Made by a program: the position numbers and the translations under genes. From Bacillus glycinifermentans (GTDB lineage: Bacteria > Bacillota > Bacilli > Bacillales > Bacillaceae): a DNA stretch of 64,000 nt. The stretch spans positions 496,001 through 560,000 of the forward strand of contig NZ_LECW02000004.1 of NCBI RefSeq assembly GCF_001042475.2, in the 5' to 3' direction. Positions within the stretch are counted from its first letter, which is position 1; each line of letters starts with the position of its first letter. Shown here piece by piece: positions 21,542 to 30,935 of this stretch. The notes below the pieces were generated by a model. It did not search any database, was not told the origin of the DNA, and saw only the letters and a list, made by a program, of their open reading frames with translations.

Positions 21542-22351
21542 ATGTCTCTTATAAAAAAAAGCCTGGCATTCGGATTTACTGCTCTCTTAGCGATCATGCT
21601 GCTTGCCGCCTGCGGAGGAAAGGAAACCGGAGGATCTGACAGCGGAAATACGCTTGAAACAATTAAAAAGCGGGACAAAATCGTATTCGGCGTGAAAAAT
21701 GACACGCGGCTGTTCGGTCTGAAAGATCCGAAGTCAGGCGAAATCGAAGGCTTTGATATCGATATCGCCAAACAGCTTGCCAAACAAATCCTCGGCGACG
21801 AAAACAAAGCCGAGTTTAAAGAAGTCACATCCAAAACAAGGATTCCTATGCTGCAAAATAACGAGATTGACGCCATTATCGCTACCATGACCATTACGGA
21901 AGAACGCAAAAAAGAAGTCGATTTCTCAGATGTGTACTTTGAAGCAGGCCAATCGCTCCTCGTCAAAAAAGACAGCGCGATCAAAAGCACGTCCGACCTT
22001 GGCAAAGGAACAAAAGTTTTGGCGGTAAAAGGATCGACATCATCACAAAATATCCGTAAAGAAGTTCCTGAAGCCTCCGTTCTTGAATTCGAAAATTATG
22101 CAGAAGCCTTTACCGCTTTAAAATCAGGACAGGGCGACGCTTTAACGACAGATAATGCAATCCTGTACGGAATGGCCGATGAGGATTCTTCCTTCCACTT
22201 AGTCGGCGGTACGTTTACCGAAGAGCCGTACGGAATTGCCGTGAAAAAAGGACAAAAAGAGCTGGTAAAGGAAATCAACAAAGCGTTAAAAGAGCTGAAA
22301 TCAAGCGGCGAATACGACAAGGTCTACAAAAAATGGATCAAGGAAGGATGA
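21542..22351 (+). CDS. glnH: Glutamine-binding lipoprotein
   Basis: This 269-residue solute-binding protein has a lipoprotein signal peptide (MSLIKKSLAFGF..., lipobox LLAAC) that anchors it outside the membrane. The mature part is a family 3 two-lobed binding domain: IVFGVKNDTRLFGLKD, GFDIDIAKQLAK, FKEVTSKTRIPMLQNNEIDAI and TMTITEERKKEVDFSD. The Arg/Asp residues in these motifs usually bind the amino acid. It lies 20 nt after glnQ. Confidence 0.94.
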   Translation: MSLIKKSLAFGFTALLAIMLLAACGGKETGGSDSGNTLETIKKRDKIVFGVKNDTRLFGLKDPKSGEIEGFDIDIAKQLAKQILGDENKAEFKEVTSKTRIPMLQNNEIDAIIATMTITEERKKEVDFSDVYFEAGQSLLVKKDSAIKSTSDLGKGTKVLAVKGSTSSQNIRKEVPEASVLEFENYAEAFTALKSGQGDALTTDNAILYGMADEDSSFHLVGGTFTEEPYGIAVKKGQKELVKEINKALKELKSSGEYDKVYKKWIKEG

Positions 22352-22390
22352 CGACAGCAACCGGCTTTCGTTAAAGGAGTGTGAAGCGTA

Positions 22391-23041
22391 TTGAACTTCT
22401 CGATACTCACCGAAAATTGGGAAATGTATTTGGAAGGTTTTAAAACGACCATTTTAGCAAGCGTCATCGCTTTAATCTGCAGCTTTTTGCTGGGGACAAT
22501 CATTGCTGTCATGAGAATTGCGCCGCTGCAACCTTTACATTGGCTGGGTACCGCCTATGTTGAGTTCGTCCGCAATATCCCGCTTTTATTGATTACGTTC
22601 GTTTTCTTCTATGGCCTTCCGTCTGCCGGAATGGTCATAGACGGCTTTACCGCCGGAACAATCGCGTTAACGATATATACGGCGGCATTTATCGCAGAAG
22701 CGATACGCGCGGGAATCCAATCGGTTCCAAAAGGACAAATGGAAGCGGCAAGATCGTCCGGTTTAACCTACAACCAAACGATGAGATACATTATATTGCC
22801 GCAGGCGATTAAAATCGTGATTCCTCCGCTGGGAAATCAGTTTATTAATTTAGTCAAAAATTCTTCTATTCTCGGCGTTGTCGCAGGAATGGATTTAATG
22901 TATCAAGGGGATCTGATTTCTTCCAGCACCCTGGTCACCTTTGACGTCTATATTTTTGTGGGGCTGTTCTATCTGCTGTTAACGATACCGCTCAGCATTG
23001 GAGTCGGACAATTGGAAAAAAAGCTGGCCAAAAGCAATTAA
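22391..23041 (+). CDS. glnM: Glutamine ABC transporter permease GlnM
   Basis: This 216-residue HisMQ-type permease has about five membrane segments. The cytoplasmic EAA loop, EAARSSGLTYNQTMRYIILPQA (about residues 118-139), contacts the ATPase. It starts at TTG 22391 behind AAAGGAGTG. Two like permeases (this and glnP) probably form the heterodimeric channel. Confidence 0.92.
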   Translation: MNFSILTENWEMYLEGFKTTILASVIALICSFLLGTIIAVMRIAPLQPLHWLGTAYVEFVRNIPLLLITFVFFYGLPSAGMVIDGFTAGTIALTIYTAAFIAEAIRAGIQSVPKGQMEAARSSGLTYNQTMRYIILPQAIKIVIPPLGNQFINLVKNSSILGVVAGMDLMYQGDLISSSTLVTFDVYIFVGLFYLLLTIPLSIGVGQLEKKLAKSN

Positions 23042-23062
23042 CAGGCAGGAGGATTACATGTT

Positions 23063-23713
23063 ATGGATTTTTCCGGCGCTTATACACCAGACCATCTTCT
23101 ATTTTTGTTAAACGGTTTTTATGTCACGTTGAAGGTTGCGTTTATTTCCATTATTCTCAGCTTTATCATCGGCGGTGTTATCGGGACGCTGCGTTTTGCA
23201 AATATTACCGTCGTCTCAACGATACTGGCCGTTGTCGTGGAGACGATTCGAAATCTGCCGCTTCTGTTAATTATCTTCTTTACTTATTTTGCTTTGCCTG
23301 AAGTCGGCATTAAACTGGGCATCACGGCTTCAGCGATTGCAGCATTAACCGTGTTTGAGTCGGCGATGCTTTCAGAAATCATCAGAAGCGGATTACAGTC
23401 GATCGATAAAGGCCAGATTGAAGCGGCCCGTTCTTCCGGCTTGACGTACATTCAGACATTAATGACGATCATTATGCCCCAGGCGCTCAGAAGAATGGTC
23501 CCGCCGATCGTCAGCCAATTCATCTCGCTTTTGAAGGATACATCGCTGGCCGTAGTGATCGCCCTGCCGGAACTGACCCATAATGCACAGGTGATCAACG
23601 GACAAAAAGGCAGCTATCTCATCCCTATCTTCCTGTTGGTTGCCCTGATGTATTTTACGGTGAATTACTGTCTTTCGCTTGCGGCAAGACGTTTGGAAGC
23701 AAGGGAAACGTAA
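23063..23713 (+). CDS. glnP: Glutamine ABC transporter permease GlnP
   Basis: This 216-residue permease is similar in layout to GlnM, with the EAA motif EAARSSGLTYIQTLMTIIMPQA. ATG 23063 follows GCAGGAGG by ten bases; an out-of-frame ATG lies between. It is the last gene of the operon and is followed by a hairpin. Confidence 0.92.
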   Translation: MDFSGAYTPDHLLFLLNGFYVTLKVAFISIILSFIIGGVIGTLRFANITVVSTILAVVVETIRNLPLLLIIFFTYFALPEVGIKLGITASAIAALTVFESAMLSEIIRSGLQSIDKGQIEAARSSGLTYIQTLMTIIMPQALRRMVPPIVSQFISLLKDTSLAVVIALPELTHNAQVINGQKGSYLIPIFLLVALMYFTVNYCLSLAARRLEARET

Positions 23714-23717
23714 GAGA

Positions 23718-23741
23718 GGATACCCGAAGAAACGGGTATCC
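23718..23741 (+). terminator. Hairpin after glnP
   Basis: A perfect 9-bp stem GGATACCCG / CGGGTATCC with a 6-nt loop lies between glnP and the convergent yrzQ. The tail is C-rich rather than a clean U-run. Confidence 0.55.
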
Positions 23742-23748
23742 CCTCCCC

Positions 23749-23883
23749 TTAAAACATTTTCATAACGCGCCTTCTAAGCTTTCTCATGTTCCGTTTATTC
23801 ATCATGTCGCTTTGCGACGCCATGTAATACATCAACGCCCCGGCACCTAACGAAATGAGAGAAGTCATTGTCCGATTCAACAT
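23749..23883 (-). CDS. yrzQ: YrzQ, DUF3918 family small protein
   Basis: This 44-residue protein starts MLNRTMTSLISLGAGALMYY. It has an N-terminal hydrophobic, possibly membrane-associated helix, then a Met-rich basic tail (NMRKLRRRVMKMF). GGAGG lies 5 nt before ATG 23881-23883. The family is short, Bacillus-specific and uncharacterised. Confidence 0.82.
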   Translation of the reverse strand: MLNRTMTSLISLGAGALMYYMASQSDMMNKRNMRKLRRRVMKMF

Positions 23884-23895
23884 TCTAACCTCCAT

Positions 23896-24087
23896 TCAAA
23901 GGTTAATCGTACGTTCGTCATCCGTAAACAGATCGTCAAGACTGCTCAATGTTCCGTCTTCTTCCACCTGATGGGTTGAAATTTTTCCTTTCGAAAGGGT
24001 CAGCTCTATGAAGCATCCCCAGCAATAGTATTGATTCACACCGATTTTTCCGATGTCTTTGCCTTTGCAATTCGGGCAGATCAGCAT
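23896..24087 (-). CDS. Small zinc-ribbon protein
   Basis: This 63-residue protein starts MLICPNCKGKDIGKIGVNQ. Two Cys pairs, CPNC (residues 4-7) and CWGC (about 22-25), form a zinc ribbon. The rest is an acidic tail (SSLDDLFTDDERTINL). ATG 24085-24087 lies behind GAGGTG; four extra residues are possible. It sits between yrzQ and yrrD, 12 nt from yrzQ, and is likely cotranscribed. Function unknown. Confidence 0.75.
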   Translation of the reverse strand: MLICPNCKGKDIGKIGVNQYYCWGCFIELTLSKGKISTHQVEEDGTLSSLDDLFTDDERTINL

Positions 24088-24106
24088 TCGTATACACACC
24101 TCTTAT

Positions 24107-24568
24107 TTAATTCAGGACGATTGTGCTTCTGCCTACTTGAAGCGGTTCGCCTGATGGCTGGATGTGCTTTTTGTCGCCTGACAAGTCGGCAAAAAAACCG
24201 TCTGAAAGTTCGTATGATACGATTATGCCCGAGTCGGAAGAAAAGTATACATCTTCCAGTATTCCCAGCGTATCGCCGCTCCCGTTTTTGACCATTTTTT
24301 GTTTAAGCTGGTCATAGGAAAAGCTCTGCTTTGGGATTTGCATCGGCTTAAATACGGTGAAATCAACGAATATCCCGTCATGATTAATCTCGGTGACGGA
24401 GGGAAGCGGAAGGAGCGAGCGATGGTTGTAAATACGCCGCTTCTCTTCCATGACAAATCCGAGGCATGTCCCTTCCTGGGAAAAACAAATATCTGTCACC
24501 ACTCCAAGCAAAAGAGACGACTGCCTGTCGTAGACATTGAGCCCTTCCAGCTCATTGCATGTTCTCAA
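24107..24568 (-). CDS. yrrD: YrrD, PRC-barrel domain protein
   Basis: The protein has two PRC-barrel-like repeats: LEGLNVYDRQSSLLLGVVTDICF and MVKNGSGDTLGILEDVYF, each followed by beta strands. Such barrels bind protein or RNA partners; here the role is unknown. I choose the TTG at 24566-24568, preceded by AAGGTGG, giving 153 residues. The frame remains open to 24721, overlapping recD2, but the added part looks like shadow sequence. Confidence 0.75.
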   Translation of the reverse strand: MRTCNELEGLNVYDRQSSLLLGVVTDICFSQEGTCLGFVMEEKRRIYNHRSLLPLPSVTEINHDGIFVDFTVFKPMQIPKQSFSYDQLKQKMVKNGSGDTLGILEDVYFSSDSGIIVSYELSDGFFADLSGDKKHIQPSGEPLQVGRSTIVLN

Positions 24569-24656
24569 AGTGTGATCAACCACCTTTTTCAGAACAGTCT
24601 TAGGTTCTGCCGTTTGAACGGGACTCATACGATGAAATGGATTCCATGAAAAAGCT

Positions 24657-27053
24657 TTATTCCGCCTCTTTTTCCATAAAGTCAAACGGTGTGATGCCCT
24701 CCATGCCGATATTGGCGTCATATACGCTAAACGGCAGCTCTTTTTGGAGCGCGGCGAGCTCTTCGTCTTCTTCGTGCGCTGCCTGCTGAAGCCTTCTCTT
24801 GAGCGAAGTCTGCCTTTCAGAGGAATCTTTGTTTTTGATGCCCCATTGGAGCGCTTCCTCTTCGCCGCACAAAATGAGAAATTTTTTGCTTCTTGTAATT
24901 GCCGTATAAAGCAAATTTCTTCTCAGCATCCGGTAATAGCTTTTGACGACAGGAAGGATGACGATCGGAAATTCGCTGCCCTGCGATTTATGAATCGAAC
25001 AGCAGTAAGCATGCGTAAACTGATTAAAATCCTTTTTTGTGAATGTGATTTCATTGCCGTCGAAGGAGACGACGGCCATGTCTTCTTTTTCCGTATTTTC
25101 CTTTGCATAAAAGATGGAGACGATTTCGCCCATATCTCCGTTAAACACATTGTGCTCCGGCTGGTTGACGAGCTGGAGAACTTTATCTCCCGTCCTGTAG
25201 ACGACATCCCCGTACTTTAATTCCCTGCCTTTTTGCTTCGGCGGATTGAGGATGTTTTGCAAAAGCGCGTTTAATTCATTGATTCCCGCCGGTCCTCTGT
25301 ACATCGGAGCGAGTACTTGGATGTCCCGAGCGGAATACCCTTTTTGTAATGCGTTTTGGACGACTTTTTCCACGACCTCTTTCATTTGCTGCTGACGGCA
25401 CCTGATAAATGAACGGTCCTTTGTCGGTGCTGTCAAATTTTGCGGCAGCCGGCCCTTTTTCATATCATGCGCAAGTTCCACGATTGACGAGCCTTCAGCC
25501 TGCCGGTAAATATCGGTTAATCTGACAGAAGCAATGACATTCGAGGCTAAAAGATCCCTGAGCACCTGTCCCGGTCCGACGGACGGAAGCTGATCTTCGT
25601 CTCCGACCATGATGACCTGTATCCGGTTGGGTATCGCTTTGAACAATTGATTGGCAAGCCATATATCGAGCATGCTCGTCTCGTCGATAATCACCAGACG
25701 GCCTTCGATCGGGTTGTCCTCGTCATGTGTAAACCCTTCGGAACCGTTCCAGCCGAGGAGCCTGTGGATCGTCACGGCCGGAAGTCCCGTAGACTCGCTC
25801 ATCCGTTTGGCCGCTCTGCCTGTCGGTGCAGCCAGGACAAACGGAAACGCCTCGTCTTTTTTATAATCAGCCGGATTCAAGCTCAAACCGTGAAGCTCGC
25901 TGTACAATTCGACAATTCCCCTGATGACCGTCGTTTTCCCAGTGCCCGGTCCTCCGGTTAAAAGGAGCATCGGAGACATCAGCGCTTTTTGAATCGCTTC
26001 TTTTTGGCTTGGCGCGTACTGAACCTGCATCCGTTCCTCAAGCTCCCCTAAAGCAAGCAAAAATTCCGATTCGGGGAACTGATCGTCATATTCGGTTTGT
26101 TCCGCGATCGTCAGCACCCTTTTGGCAAAGCTTTGTTCAGCATAGTACAGCGAAGGATAGTAGCACCTGTCATCTTCTATGAACAATTCCTTCTGTTCGC
26201 CGAGCGAAATGATCGAATCTGCCACGTCCATTTCGGTCACCTTTTCTTCTCCTGACGACTGGTTCAGCAGCTTTTGCGTCTCGATGATGAGCTGTTTTGT
26301 TTCGATGTAAGTATGCCCTTCCTGCAGGCATGCCGCTTCAATCGTAAATAAAATCGCCGCTTTGACCCGTTCTGGATGCCTGCCCGAAATCCCCATTCTG
26401 CCGCCCAGTTCATCCGCTTTCACGAAGCCGATCCCTTCGACGTCCTTCACGAGCTGGTACGGATTTTCGCGGATTTTATCAAGCGTTTCCGATTCATATG
26501 CCTGATAAATTTTCATCGAAAGCTGGGGTCCAAAGCCGAACTCGCTTAACGAAATCATGATCTGCTCGAGCCCCTGATGCTGCTGAAGCGCGGCGGCAAG
26601 TTTATCCGCTTTTTTCTTTGACAGCTTCGGGACGTCGTAAAGCACTGAAGCGTCTCCCAGAATTCTGTTAATCGCGCCTTCCCCGAGCTTATTGACGATT
26701 TCTTCGGCCGTTTTTTTGCCGATGCCTTCAAACAAATCGCTCGACAAATATTGAATGACGCCCTCTTTTGTCGTGGGGACTTCTTTTTTAAAATGATCCG
26801 TCTGAAATTGGAGGCCGAATTTCGGATGGGAGGCTTTTTTTCCGTAAAACGTATACGTTTCATCTTCAAAGATCGCCGGAAAGTAACCAGTGACAGAAAC
26901 GGTTTTCTCATCAAACGATTCAGATGTTTCCTGGACTTTTACTTTCAGTACGGTATAAAGATTTGTTTCGTTGTGATAGATGACGGTTGTTACCGTTCCC
27001 TTTAGAAAGGACGCTTCATCCATTTGCATTTGGTCCGGATTTTGGTGTTTCAC
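24657..27053 (-). CDS. recD2: RecD2 5'-3' DNA helicase
   Basis: This 798-residue superfamily 1B helicase (yrrC) has an N-terminal OB-like part, helix-hairpin-helix repeats (DLFEGIGKKTAEEIV; VEGIGFVKADEL), Walker A LTGGPGTGKTTVI, Walker B VIIDETSMLD and motif VI AYCCSIHKSQGSEF...YTAITRSKK. RecD2 acts in DNA repair and replication fork progression without RecBC. It is 33 nt after yrrB. Confidence 0.95.
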   Translation of the reverse strand: MKHQNPDQMQMDEASFLKGTVTTVIYHNETNLYTVLKVKVQETSESFDEKTVSVTGYFPAIFEDETYTFYGKKASHPKFGLQFQTDHFKKEVPTTKEGVIQYLSSDLFEGIGKKTAEEIVNKLGEGAINRILGDASVLYDVPKLSKKKADKLAAALQQHQGLEQIMISLSEFGFGPQLSMKIYQAYESETLDKIRENPYQLVKDVEGIGFVKADELGGRMGISGRHPERVKAAILFTIEAACLQEGHTYIETKQLIIETQKLLNQSSGEEKVTEMDVADSIISLGEQKELFIEDDRCYYPSLYYAEQSFAKRVLTIAEQTEYDDQFPESEFLLALGELEERMQVQYAPSQKEAIQKALMSPMLLLTGGPGTGKTTVIRGIVELYSELHGLSLNPADYKKDEAFPFVLAAPTGRAAKRMSESTGLPAVTIHRLLGWNGSEGFTHDEDNPIEGRLVIIDETSMLDIWLANQLFKAIPNRIQVIMVGDEDQLPSVGPGQVLRDLLASNVIASVRLTDIYRQAEGSSIVELAHDMKKGRLPQNLTAPTKDRSFIRCRQQQMKEVVEKVVQNALQKGYSARDIQVLAPMYRGPAGINELNALLQNILNPPKQKGRELKYGDVVYRTGDKVLQLVNQPEHNVFNGDMGEIVSIFYAKENTEKEDMAVVSFDGNEITFTKKDFNQFTHAYCCSIHKSQGSEFPIVILPVVKSYYRMLRRNLLYTAITRSKKFLILCGEEEALQWGIKNKDSSERQTSLKRRLQQAAHEEDEELAALQKELPFSVYDANIGMEGITPFDFMEKEAE

Positions 27054-27086
27054 TGTGCTCCTCCCTCCTTTACAGCTCTCTCGGCA

Positions 27087-27737
27087 TCATGCTTCTTCGA
27101 GCAATTGCTTGGCCTGAATGCTCAAGAAATGGTCAGGCTGTATGTCGATCGCTTTGTTCAGCATGGCAAGCGCTTTTTCCCGGTTTTCCTGAAAGGCGTA
27201 TGCAACGCCTAAATTATAATAAGCATCGGCATGTGCAGGATCGAGATCCGTCACTATGGAAAACTGGGCGATCGCTTCGTCCAGCAGGCCTTCGTTGGCG
27301 AGGCACAGCCCGTATTGAAAGCGGGCTTCGTGATCCGCATCATTCAGTTCGGCCGCCCTCTGCAAATACGGCAAAGCGAGCTTCGGCTGCTCAAGTTTTA
27401 CGAGCACGGTTCCGAGCATATAAAACAAGTCGCTGTTTTCCATGCCCGTCCGGTATGCTTTTTCAAACATGTCCTTTGCCTCTTGGTAGCGCTCTTTCAT
27501 GACATAGACATTTCCGGCTCCATAGTAAGCCGCTCCGGCTTTTTCATCAAGGCTTACCGCCCTTTCATAAAAGGCGAGCGCCCTGTCCAATTCGCCGAGT
27601 GCCGACAGCAGGTTTGCAAAGTTGATGTATGGAACGGCATCGCCGCTGTTTTTATCGATTGCTTTTGTAAATGCTTCGGCCGCTTTTTCGAAATCTCCCT
27701 TTTGCATAGCATCAATTCCGATTTGGTTGTAGTCCAA
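27087..27737 (-). CDS. yrrB: YrrB, tetratricopeptide repeat protein
   Basis: This 216-residue protein is made almost wholly of six TPR units (34-residue periodicity: GDFEKAAEAFTKAI, GELDRALAFYERAV, ERYQEAKDMFEKAY, LALPYLQRAAEL, GLLDEAIAQFSIV, ENREKALAMLNKAI). It is a protein-protein interaction scaffold. It starts at TTG 27735-27737 behind AAAGGGAG. Partners are unknown; it lies between mnmA and recD2. Confidence 0.92.
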   Translation of the reverse strand: MDYNQIGIDAMQKGDFEKAAEAFTKAIDKNSGDAVPYINFANLLSALGELDRALAFYERAVSLDEKAGAAYYGAGNVYVMKERYQEAKDMFEKAYRTGMENSDLFYMLGTVLVKLEQPKLALPYLQRAAELNDADHEARFQYGLCLANEGLLDEAIAQFSIVTDLDPAHADAYYNLGVAYAFQENREKALAMLNKAIDIQPDHFLSIQAKQLLEEA

Positions 27738-27763
27738 AAGCCTTCTCCCTTTCGTGCTCGATT

Positions 27764-27820
27764 TTAAAAAGGCCGTCGACGAAGTCGACAGCCGTCAAGC
27801 CCCAGGCTTCCGGGGCTTTG
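27764..27820 (-). terminator. Tandem hairpins ending the cymR-yrvO-mnmA operon
   Basis: Read on the minus strand, GCCCCGG / CTGGGGC (about 27797-27817) comes first. A stem GGCTGTCGAC / GTCGACGGCC follows (27771-27793), with a TTTTTAAA tail. Confidence 0.85.
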
Positions 27821-27824
27821 TTTA

Positions 27825-28967
<1,143 letters not shown>

Positions 28968-29027
28968 TCATTAACTTATCCTTCACAGATCATATCATCA
29001 TTATCAAGCGCGATGCGAATCTTTAGC

Positions 29028-30167
29028 TCACGCCAGACGATCAACGACCTTTGCGAGCTCTTCTGCTGCGCGCTTTATTTGCTCTTCGGTATTGCCAAAG
29101 CCGAAGCTGATCCGTATTGATGAAGTGAGCTGATCTGCATGTTCGCCGAACATCGCGGAGAGAACATGGGAAGGCAGAACCGATCCGGCGGTGCAGGCCG
29201 ATCCGCTCGATACCGCAATGCCGGCCATATCCAAGTTAACGAGCAGCGCCTCGACCGAAACCTCCGGGAAGTACAAGTTCAAAATATGGGGAAGACTGTC
29301 TTCAAGACTTCCGTTCACTTCAAATCGGACACCTTCACGTTCAAGCGTTTTGGTGATGATGTCTTTGAAGCGGCGGTAAAGAGCCGTTTTTTCTTCTCTT
29401 TCCTGTTTTGTGAGTATAACGGCTTCGCTCAGCCCCACGATCCCTGGCACGTTTTCCGTTCCGGCCCGGCGTTTGCGTTCCTGTTCGCCTCCGAAAAGAA
29501 TCTGCGTGAGCTTCGCTTTTTCATTGACATACAAAAAGCCTGTCCCCTTCGGTCCATTCAGTTTATGCCCGGAAACAGACATCATGTCGATATGGCTGTC
29601 TTTTACATCAATCGGCAAGAAACCGAACGCCTGAACGGCATCCGTGTGGAACAGTGCCTGATGGTCTTTTACAAGCGCTCCGATTTCGTCAATCGGCTGA
29701 AGCGTCCCCACTTCATTATTTCCGTACATCACCGTGACAAGGATGGTATCATCGCGCAGCGCATCCTCGACTTGCCGGGCGGAAATCCGGCCGCTTTTGT
29801 CAACGTCAAGGTATGTTACATCAAAACCCATTTCCTCCAGCCTGTTGCATGTATGCAGCACTGCGTGATGCTCGATCTTGGTCGTGATGATGTGCCTTCC
29901 TTTATCCTTATTCGCCTGCGCGCTTCCCAAAATCGCCATATTGTCGGCTTCCGTGCCGCCGCTCGTAAAAACGATTTCATTCTCACGCGCTCCGATTTCC
30001 CCGGCGATCATCGCCCTTGCATCATCAATCCATTTCCGGCCCTCTCTGCCGAAGGAATGAATGCTTGAAGGATTGCCGAAGTTTTCCGTAAAATAAGGCA
30101 TCATTTTTTCTACTACGCGCGGATCGGTCGGAGAAGTTGCTGCATGATCTAAATAAATCCGTTCCAT
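29028..30167 (-). CDS. yrvO: Cysteine desulfurase YrvO
   Basis: This 379-residue NifS/IscS-type PLP enzyme takes sulfur from cysteine and passes it to MnmA. N-terminal IYLDHAATSP, the PLP lysine in SVSGHKLNGPKGTG, and the catalytic Cys in SSGSACTAGS are all present. ATG 30165-30167 has GAGGTG 8 nt upstream. It sits between cymR and mnmA, tying cysteine sensing to tRNA thiolation. Confidence 0.95.
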   Translation of the reverse strand: MERIYLDHAATSPTDPRVVEKMMPYFTENFGNPSSIHSFGREGRKWIDDARAMIAGEIGARENEIVFTSGGTEADNMAILGSAQANKDKGRHIITTKIEHHAVLHTCNRLEEMGFDVTYLDVDKSGRISARQVEDALRDDTILVTVMYGNNEVGTLQPIDEIGALVKDHQALFHTDAVQAFGFLPIDVKDSHIDMMSVSGHKLNGPKGTGFLYVNEKAKLTQILFGGEQERKRRAGTENVPGIVGLSEAVILTKQEREEKTALYRRFKDIITKTLEREGVRFEVNGSLEDSLPHILNLYFPEVSVEALLVNLDMAGIAVSSGSACTAGSVLPSHVLSAMFGEHADQLTSSIRISFGFGNTEEQIKRAAEELAKVVDRLA

Positions 30168-30186
30168 CCTCATTACACCTCAAGTC

Positions 30187-30603
30187 TTAAATGTAAAACA
30201 TATAGGCTTCCTGATCGCCTTCCGTATAGCTTGCCAAGTCTTCGAGCGTCGTGGAGTCAAGCACTTCCTTGACGGCGTCGCGGATCTTGATCCACAGCTC
30301 GCGTTTGGCAGGCTCCTCATTTTCAAGCACTTCAACGGGGCTGATCGGGCCTTCCAGCACGCGGATAATGTCGCCCGCCGTAATGGACGCGGGGTCATCA
30401 CCAAGAATATAGCCGCCGTATGCGCCGCGGATGCTTTTGACAAGCCCGGCATTCCGCAACGGGGATACAAGCTGTTCCAAATAATGTTCAGATAAATCGT
30501 TTGTCTGGGCAATGCTTTTCAAAGAAGTCGGGCCTTCGCCATGCTTCTTGGCAAGCTCAATCATAATCGTCAGCCCGTATCTGCCTTTAGTTGATATTTT
30601 CAA
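30187..30603 (-). CDS. cymR: CymR, Rrf2-family repressor of cysteine metabolism
   Basis: This 138-residue winged-helix regulator starts at TTG 30601-30603 (MKISTKGRYGLTIMIELA) behind AGAGGTG. The recognition region is LSEHYLEQLVSPLRNAGLV with wing GAYGGYIL. I see no cysteine, so it cannot hold the Fe-S cluster of IscR-type relatives. In B. subtilis CymR forms a complex with cysteine synthase CysK and represses sulfur genes, including the yrrT operon present in this window. Confidence 0.95.
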   Translation of the reverse strand: MKISTKGRYGLTIMIELAKKHGEGPTSLKSIAQTNDLSEHYLEQLVSPLRNAGLVKSIRGAYGGYILGDDPASITAGDIIRVLEGPISPVEVLENEEPAKRELWIKIRDAVKEVLDSTTLEDLASYTEGDQEAYMFYI

Positions 30604-30805
30604 AATAAACACCTCTAACCTATAACAAAATCATGCCTTCAGGACGAAGGTACTCAGGCCGTTTCACAGGATGCAAAAGCCGTAAGCTGCATTTCATTAC
30701 GGAGATAAATATCCCCGCCCTGCTGTTGGCCGTCCGGGTATTTCGTCTGCGTGTACAAGCCGCTATATGCCGGCAAGCATTTTGCTTGTCCGTCTGATAG
30801 ATTAC
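30604..30805 (-). promoter_or_regulatory. Long structured leader of cymR
   Basis: About 200 nt separate the inferred start from the cymR TTG. Several small hairpins follow one another on the minus strand: CAAGCA/TGCTTG, GGGGATA/TATCTCC-type, CCGTAA/TTACGG, CCTTC/GAAGG. There is no obvious terminator and no credible peptide. I match it to no riboswitch class. Confidence 0.45.
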
Positions 30806-30810
30806 AGGTA

Positions 30811-30819
30811 ATTATAGCA
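30811..30819 (-). promoter_or_regulatory. Extended -10 promoter of cymR
   Basis: TGCTATAAT on the minus strand is a full extended -10 element; the -35 (ATGAAA, 17 nt upstream) is weak. The start would be near 30804. Confidence 0.6.
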
Positions 30820-30935
30820 CACTTTATATAAACTTTCATTTTCCGCTATATAATCAGTGTTGCCATATTGATTTCTTTTCTAATCGTCTTTTTTCCGTTA
30901 CTCTATAAAAAGAATACATTCAGGAGAGATTGATC

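Noticed and set aside
29139..30068. Long plus-strand frame opposite yrvO (309 codons)
   Set aside because: Shadow of a strongly conserved enzyme; composition (many Arg, His, Phe) is typical of antisense frames.
30654..30839. 61-codon frame in the cymR leader
   Set aside because: Its ATG lies upstream of the promoter's -10, so the inferred transcript would not include the start; no ribosome site.
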